From contig JARWKL010000015.1 of the NCBI GenBank assembly GCA_029961685.1, positions 19,342,801 to 19,406,800 of the forward strand: a stretch of DNA of 64,000 nt, read 5' to 3'. Shown here in pieces: positions 60,804 to 64,000 of this stretch. The notes under the pieces were generated by a model. The model ran no database searches, was not told where the DNA came from, and worked only from the letters and a program-made list of their open reading frames with translations. The translations under genes were made by a program, and so were the position numbers. How positions within the stretch are numbered: the first letter of the stretch is position 1; each line of letters starts with the position of its first letter. This stretch comes from Aristolochia californica. Taxonomy: Eukaryota; Streptophyta; Magnoliopsida; Piperales; Aristolochiaceae.

Positions 60804-61930
60804 AAAAAATGGAGAGATAAAGATGAAAGAAAAATATAATTATTCTTATTTGGATATATGTAAAAAATAAATAAATAAATAAATAAAAATAGTAATGTTT
60901 TAAAATTTTGATGATTATAATTTTCTTTAAAGTTTTTATTTATGTTTTTCTTCTCAAACTAGATTTTAAGATCTTAATATGCCATCACTCGTTACAATCG
61001 ATACATTGGAACACATAAAATAGAGAAAAAAGAAAATGAGTTTATTTTCTCTTGTTTGAATGTCCATAAAAAAATGAGAGAGAAAATGAAAAAAAAAATA
61101 TAATTCTTCTTGGATCCAGAAATGCTAATTTGCGAAATTCATTGGTAGAGTGTTTTCCTATATTAGCGAATTACCCATTTTCGCGAGGGAGTCAAGCCTC
61201 TACCAAGCAAATTTCTCACTTGGTTTGTAGAGGGCTAACACATGCAGCATTGTGAGAGGTACCTCCCCCTACAAATTTCGTATTTTGGTTTGGAATTGTG
61301 AAATTTGCTAGTAAAGTGCTTACACATACAGGTCAATGTAGAGGGCCTCCCCCAACCAATTGCCTATTTCGTTGGGAACTCTACCAAGGATAGTGATTCA
61401 ACCCAAATAGTTGAGTGCTTAAAAGAGTTAAGATTCTCCTTTCGATTAATTTTCCATGTAGTAATGTTTGAAAGTGTGTTAATCAGGTGTGCACTTTGCA
61501 CATGAATGAGCTAATTAATTTTTATCATGAGTTTTGGCACTCTGTGCAAGAACTGAACCACAAAGGAACCCGATAGAACAAGATGTTAATGGATTAAATG
61601 ACAGCCGTAGTGGCCACAAAGGAAAGGTTCAATCCAGTCTAACCCAACAAGCAAGTCTTTTGCAAGGAAATGAAGAAATGAAACTGCAATTCCATGGATT
61701 GCCATGGGTTAAATGAAGTAAAACAATCCATGCAAGAATAAACCCACCCCCACCTTCATCTGCTCCTATGTATCTTTTGTCAGGCCCGGGGCAGGAAAGC
61801 AGTGTTCCAACGCCTAGGAATGGTACAAAATGGTGGCAGAAAAGAATGTTTGCTAACTGGGACTGAGACTACAAGGACCCATATCAGTTAATCATTCAAG
61901 GTTCTTTGCTGACCCGTGGAAGTAGGTACA
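60804..61930. other. Intergenic region between CLF-like gene and STT3B
   Basis: AT-rich. A loose repeat of TACTAAATTTGC/TTCGTATTT-like words at about 61120-61370 (for example TGCGAAATTCATTGG, TGTGAAATTTGCTAG) suggests an old small transposon, but ends were not resolved. No exon recognised. Confidence 0.35.
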
Positions 61931-61933
61931 TGT

Positions 61934-62366
61934 TCATGCAAGTTTCTTTGCCCGACCTGTAGAAGTAGGTAGATCATCCTTCTTAACGCCAGGTGCTTCA
62001 GGCTTCTTTGCCCAAGCTGGTGCACGGTCTGGCTCATAGCGATAATCATAAAAGAGCTCCTCCCCAGAATTTATCTTTTCTTTTGCAAATATTCCAACTC
62101 TATGGTCACCAGCTACCATAATCACCTGACATCCATTAGGAGTGAAATTTATAACCGTTCCACATGAGTCAATGCCCAAAATGAAAGAAGATCTTGCAAG
62201 TTTATTATGGAATTTTCTATTTAGAGAAGAGAAGTGAACCAGAGACCTCAGAACAGTGCCAGTGGTTCAAAACCAAATTTTGAGGCAACAAAATAGGCTT
62301 GACCAAGTTGACAAACCGACTGACTGAAATAGTTGCTTCTTTTCCATTTTATTGGCACATGGTAAC

Positions 62367-62398
<32 letters not shown>

Positions 62399-62797
62399 CT
62401 TGGCATAACAGTTAGGATCAGGTGAATGATTAGCAAACTTCAGCTTGTCACCCTTCCTATAAGCATCAAGGACAAACTGCATGCACATCACTGTCAGAAT
62501 AATTCTACCATTCTATCAGTTGCACAGACCGCACTAAAGATATAAAAAGTACCTGATCATTTAGATTAAAAAGAAATGATGAATTCTCCCGATCATAAAT
62601 CTTTCCGCGCTTGTCAGCTTCTCTGTGTGAGATTAATTCACCAGTATATTCTCCCAGGTATTCATGTTTGTTAACACTATTCTGGAGATTCATTGACAAT
62701 TGCTTAGCAAGTGAAAATAAAGCACAAGTTACCAGTATTAGTAAACTACCTTTAAGAAAGCTCCCCAGCCAGAAACATCTGATTTTCCTAATAAGAC
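61934..62797 (-). CDS. CLF: CURLY LEAF-type Polycomb histone H3K27 methyltransferase (C-terminal exons only)
   Basis: Last four exons: 62750-62797, 62553-62681, 62399-62476 and 61934-62125. Together they encode most of the SET domain of an E(z) protein, the PRC2 catalytic subunit that trimethylates H3K27 in the nucleus. Readable motifs in order: [61 protein letters not shown] (catalytic NHS core) and [16 protein letters not shown]. The tail ends GRAKKLA, as in CLF/EZ1 rather than SWN, whose tail differs. All junctions are phase 0 with GT-AG sites; the donor after AAG at 62398 runs straight into a (CT)n tract. The next upstream exon, which should carry the CXC cysteine motif, is not found up to 64000, so that intron is at least 1.2 kb and the gene continues beyond the window. 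Confidence 0.93.
62368..62396. repeat. (GA)n microsatellite at a splice donor
   Basis: Fourteen GA units. On the CLF strand the intron begins GTTCTCTCTCTC, so the run starts at intron position +3. Confidence 0.9.
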
Positions 62798-62867
62798 CTG
62801 CACAGTGTAAATATATAATTAACCCTTGTTGACGTATAAATAATTTTCCTTTTCATTTTATCTCCAA

Positions 62868-63115
62868 GAGTTACCTCCAAAACGTGGCAAGACTGTTACC
62901 CAAGACCTTGAATTAAGAAAAGCCCCCACAATTGACTTAACAGTGTCATTGAGATGGATACATGATGCAGCACTTTCTAATGTAAAAGATGTAGCTGAAG
63001 AATATCTAAAGACGAGATCACCCAAAATCTCTCAAGTTTATGAAAGAAGAAGAAAAAGAAAACTCAATTTAAAGATGCTTGAACTTCTTATTTTAGACAC
63101 AGTTTCAAGAAAATA
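62868..63115 (+). other. Protein-like open stretch antisense in a CLF intron
   Basis: A plus-strand frame stays open for about 83 codons to a TAA at 63113-63115, without an ATG at its left end. The left border looks like a splice acceptor: a pyrimidine tract (TTTTCCTTTTCATTTTATC) followed by TCCAAG. The translation is charged and helical (LPPKRGKTVTQDLELRK, then LRWIHDAALSNVKDVAEEYL, then KISQVYERRRKRKL), not low-complexity. I do not recognise the family. It may be a captured exon or pseudogene fragment. Confidence 0.3.
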
Positions 63116-64000
63116 AAATCCTACATCAGAAAAGCTCTCTAGATTGTCTGTTTGAAGCTTTGATGAAATTAGAAGTTCTATTAGAAAGTAACTTGTTGTT
63201 TATATTTTAAGGGAATTATCAATCCGTAATTTGCCATTTTGGCTAAAAGTTTCAATTAGAAAATCTTCTTTTAAAAGTAGTATCCTGTTAAAGGTGGGTC
63301 ATTGTTTCTAAAATAGAGCAGCCTAAAGACGACAAATCTATATATTAGTACTTTCCTGCTTTGGATTTCCTTTCCAGCAAGTAGATGTAGATTTAGAAAG
63401 TTATAATTTGACTTTATTTCTTATTGTGAACAGCATAGGAGTTTACTATTTTGTTGGTTGTATGCCCATAAAAGGACCTCATGTGTATCACAGAAATTAC
63501 TCTTTTGCTATTGAATGAAGTTCAGGTTTTTGTTCTCTCATGGACAAACTTATCAATAGCATTTTTTTCGTTATTTGCTATTTTTTGAATAGCTGTATAA
63601 ACCCTACTTTTGTCCTTTAAGTTTTACCGAGTTAAAACATGAATCATATTTGTACTTTTCTCATTTGTTAAAATCAAGGTTACCATACTCTCGAGAAAGC
63701 ATTCAACTTAGTTATTCCTTAATCTAAACTATCATGCTGCATCAATAAAGTTATACTTTTTTCTTGATGTCATTTTAAGAAGGATCTACAAATTCATCAA
63801 ATCAAAGGGACTGGACTGCACTCCTAAGTATCAATCTAACCCCATAAACTGCAAGAATATTTAGTTATAAAGCTTTCAAAACATGCTATGCTGCAGGGTA
63901 AATACATCTCTCCGTTTCATTACAACCTGACTGGGATTTTGAATGTCCAATACAGTAGCTATTATGAGTTGGTGTTAAATAATAAAAATAATTTTAATCT
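63116..64000 (-). other. CLF intron sequence
   Basis: T-rich and A-rich sequence without exon-like stretches on the minus strand. No CXC-domain exon is visible before the window ends. Confidence 0.4.

Overview
This is a nuclear genome window from a flowering plant. The genes are plant-type and intron-split (F-box/LRR SKIP2-VFB type, DUF3511, RER1, B12D, MBR1/2-type RING ligase, STT3B, CURLY LEAF-type SET protein). Introns are long and full of old transposons, and the intergenic DNA is AT-rich. The species cannot be named from sequence alone; long LINE-bearing introns would suit a perennial dicot or magnoliid.

Layout. 1-2.5 kb: unassigned, with repeated short words. 2.56-2.75 kb (-): possible first exon of a gene running off the left edge. 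3.99-5.60 kb (+): single-exon F-box/LRR gene. 5.6-10.2 kb: intergenic, with an LTR-like stretch and a broken coding-like fragment. 10.17-10.44 kb (-): small DUF3511 gene. 10.4-21.2 kb: gene-poor, AT-rich, dominated by a long inverted-repeat element (about 14.95-19.39 kb) with a MITE-like element inside it. 21.2-26.5 kb (-): RER1, three exons, with two head-to-head LINE remnants in its 4.6 kb intron. 29.05-31.60 kb (-): B12D-like mitochondrial protein, three exons. 33-40.2 kb (+): RING-H2 E3 ligase of the MBR/HIP1 type, with a probable 5'UTR intron and five coding exons. 41.8-60.5 kb (-): a 23-exon STT3B locus. 61.9-64 kb (-): the last four exons of a CURLY LEAF-type SET-domain histone methyltransferase running off the right edge.

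The genes do not form a pathway or operon. Three act in the secretory or ubiquitin systems (RER1 retrieval, STT3B N-glycosylation, two E3-ligase parts), one is mitochondrial, and one is a Polycomb chromatin protein.

The most notable result is STT3B. All 23 exons can be aligned and all exon phases fit. The locus nevertheless carries an in-frame TGA in exon 12, an extra base in exon 18, an apparent missing base in exon 1, and several unexpected residues in conserved motifs. A LINE poly(A) tail abuts the exon-5 donor site at +6. It is either a decaying paralogue or an error-bearing assembly. Five L1-type LINE 3' ends (zf-RVT/RNase H) sit in the introns of RER1 and STT3B. A hAT-type element has a near-perfect 8-bp target duplication, two Copia LTR ends show primer-binding sites, and six short tandem duplications are scattered through the window. 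No prokaryote-type system, CRISPR array, rRNA or convincing tRNA gene was seen.
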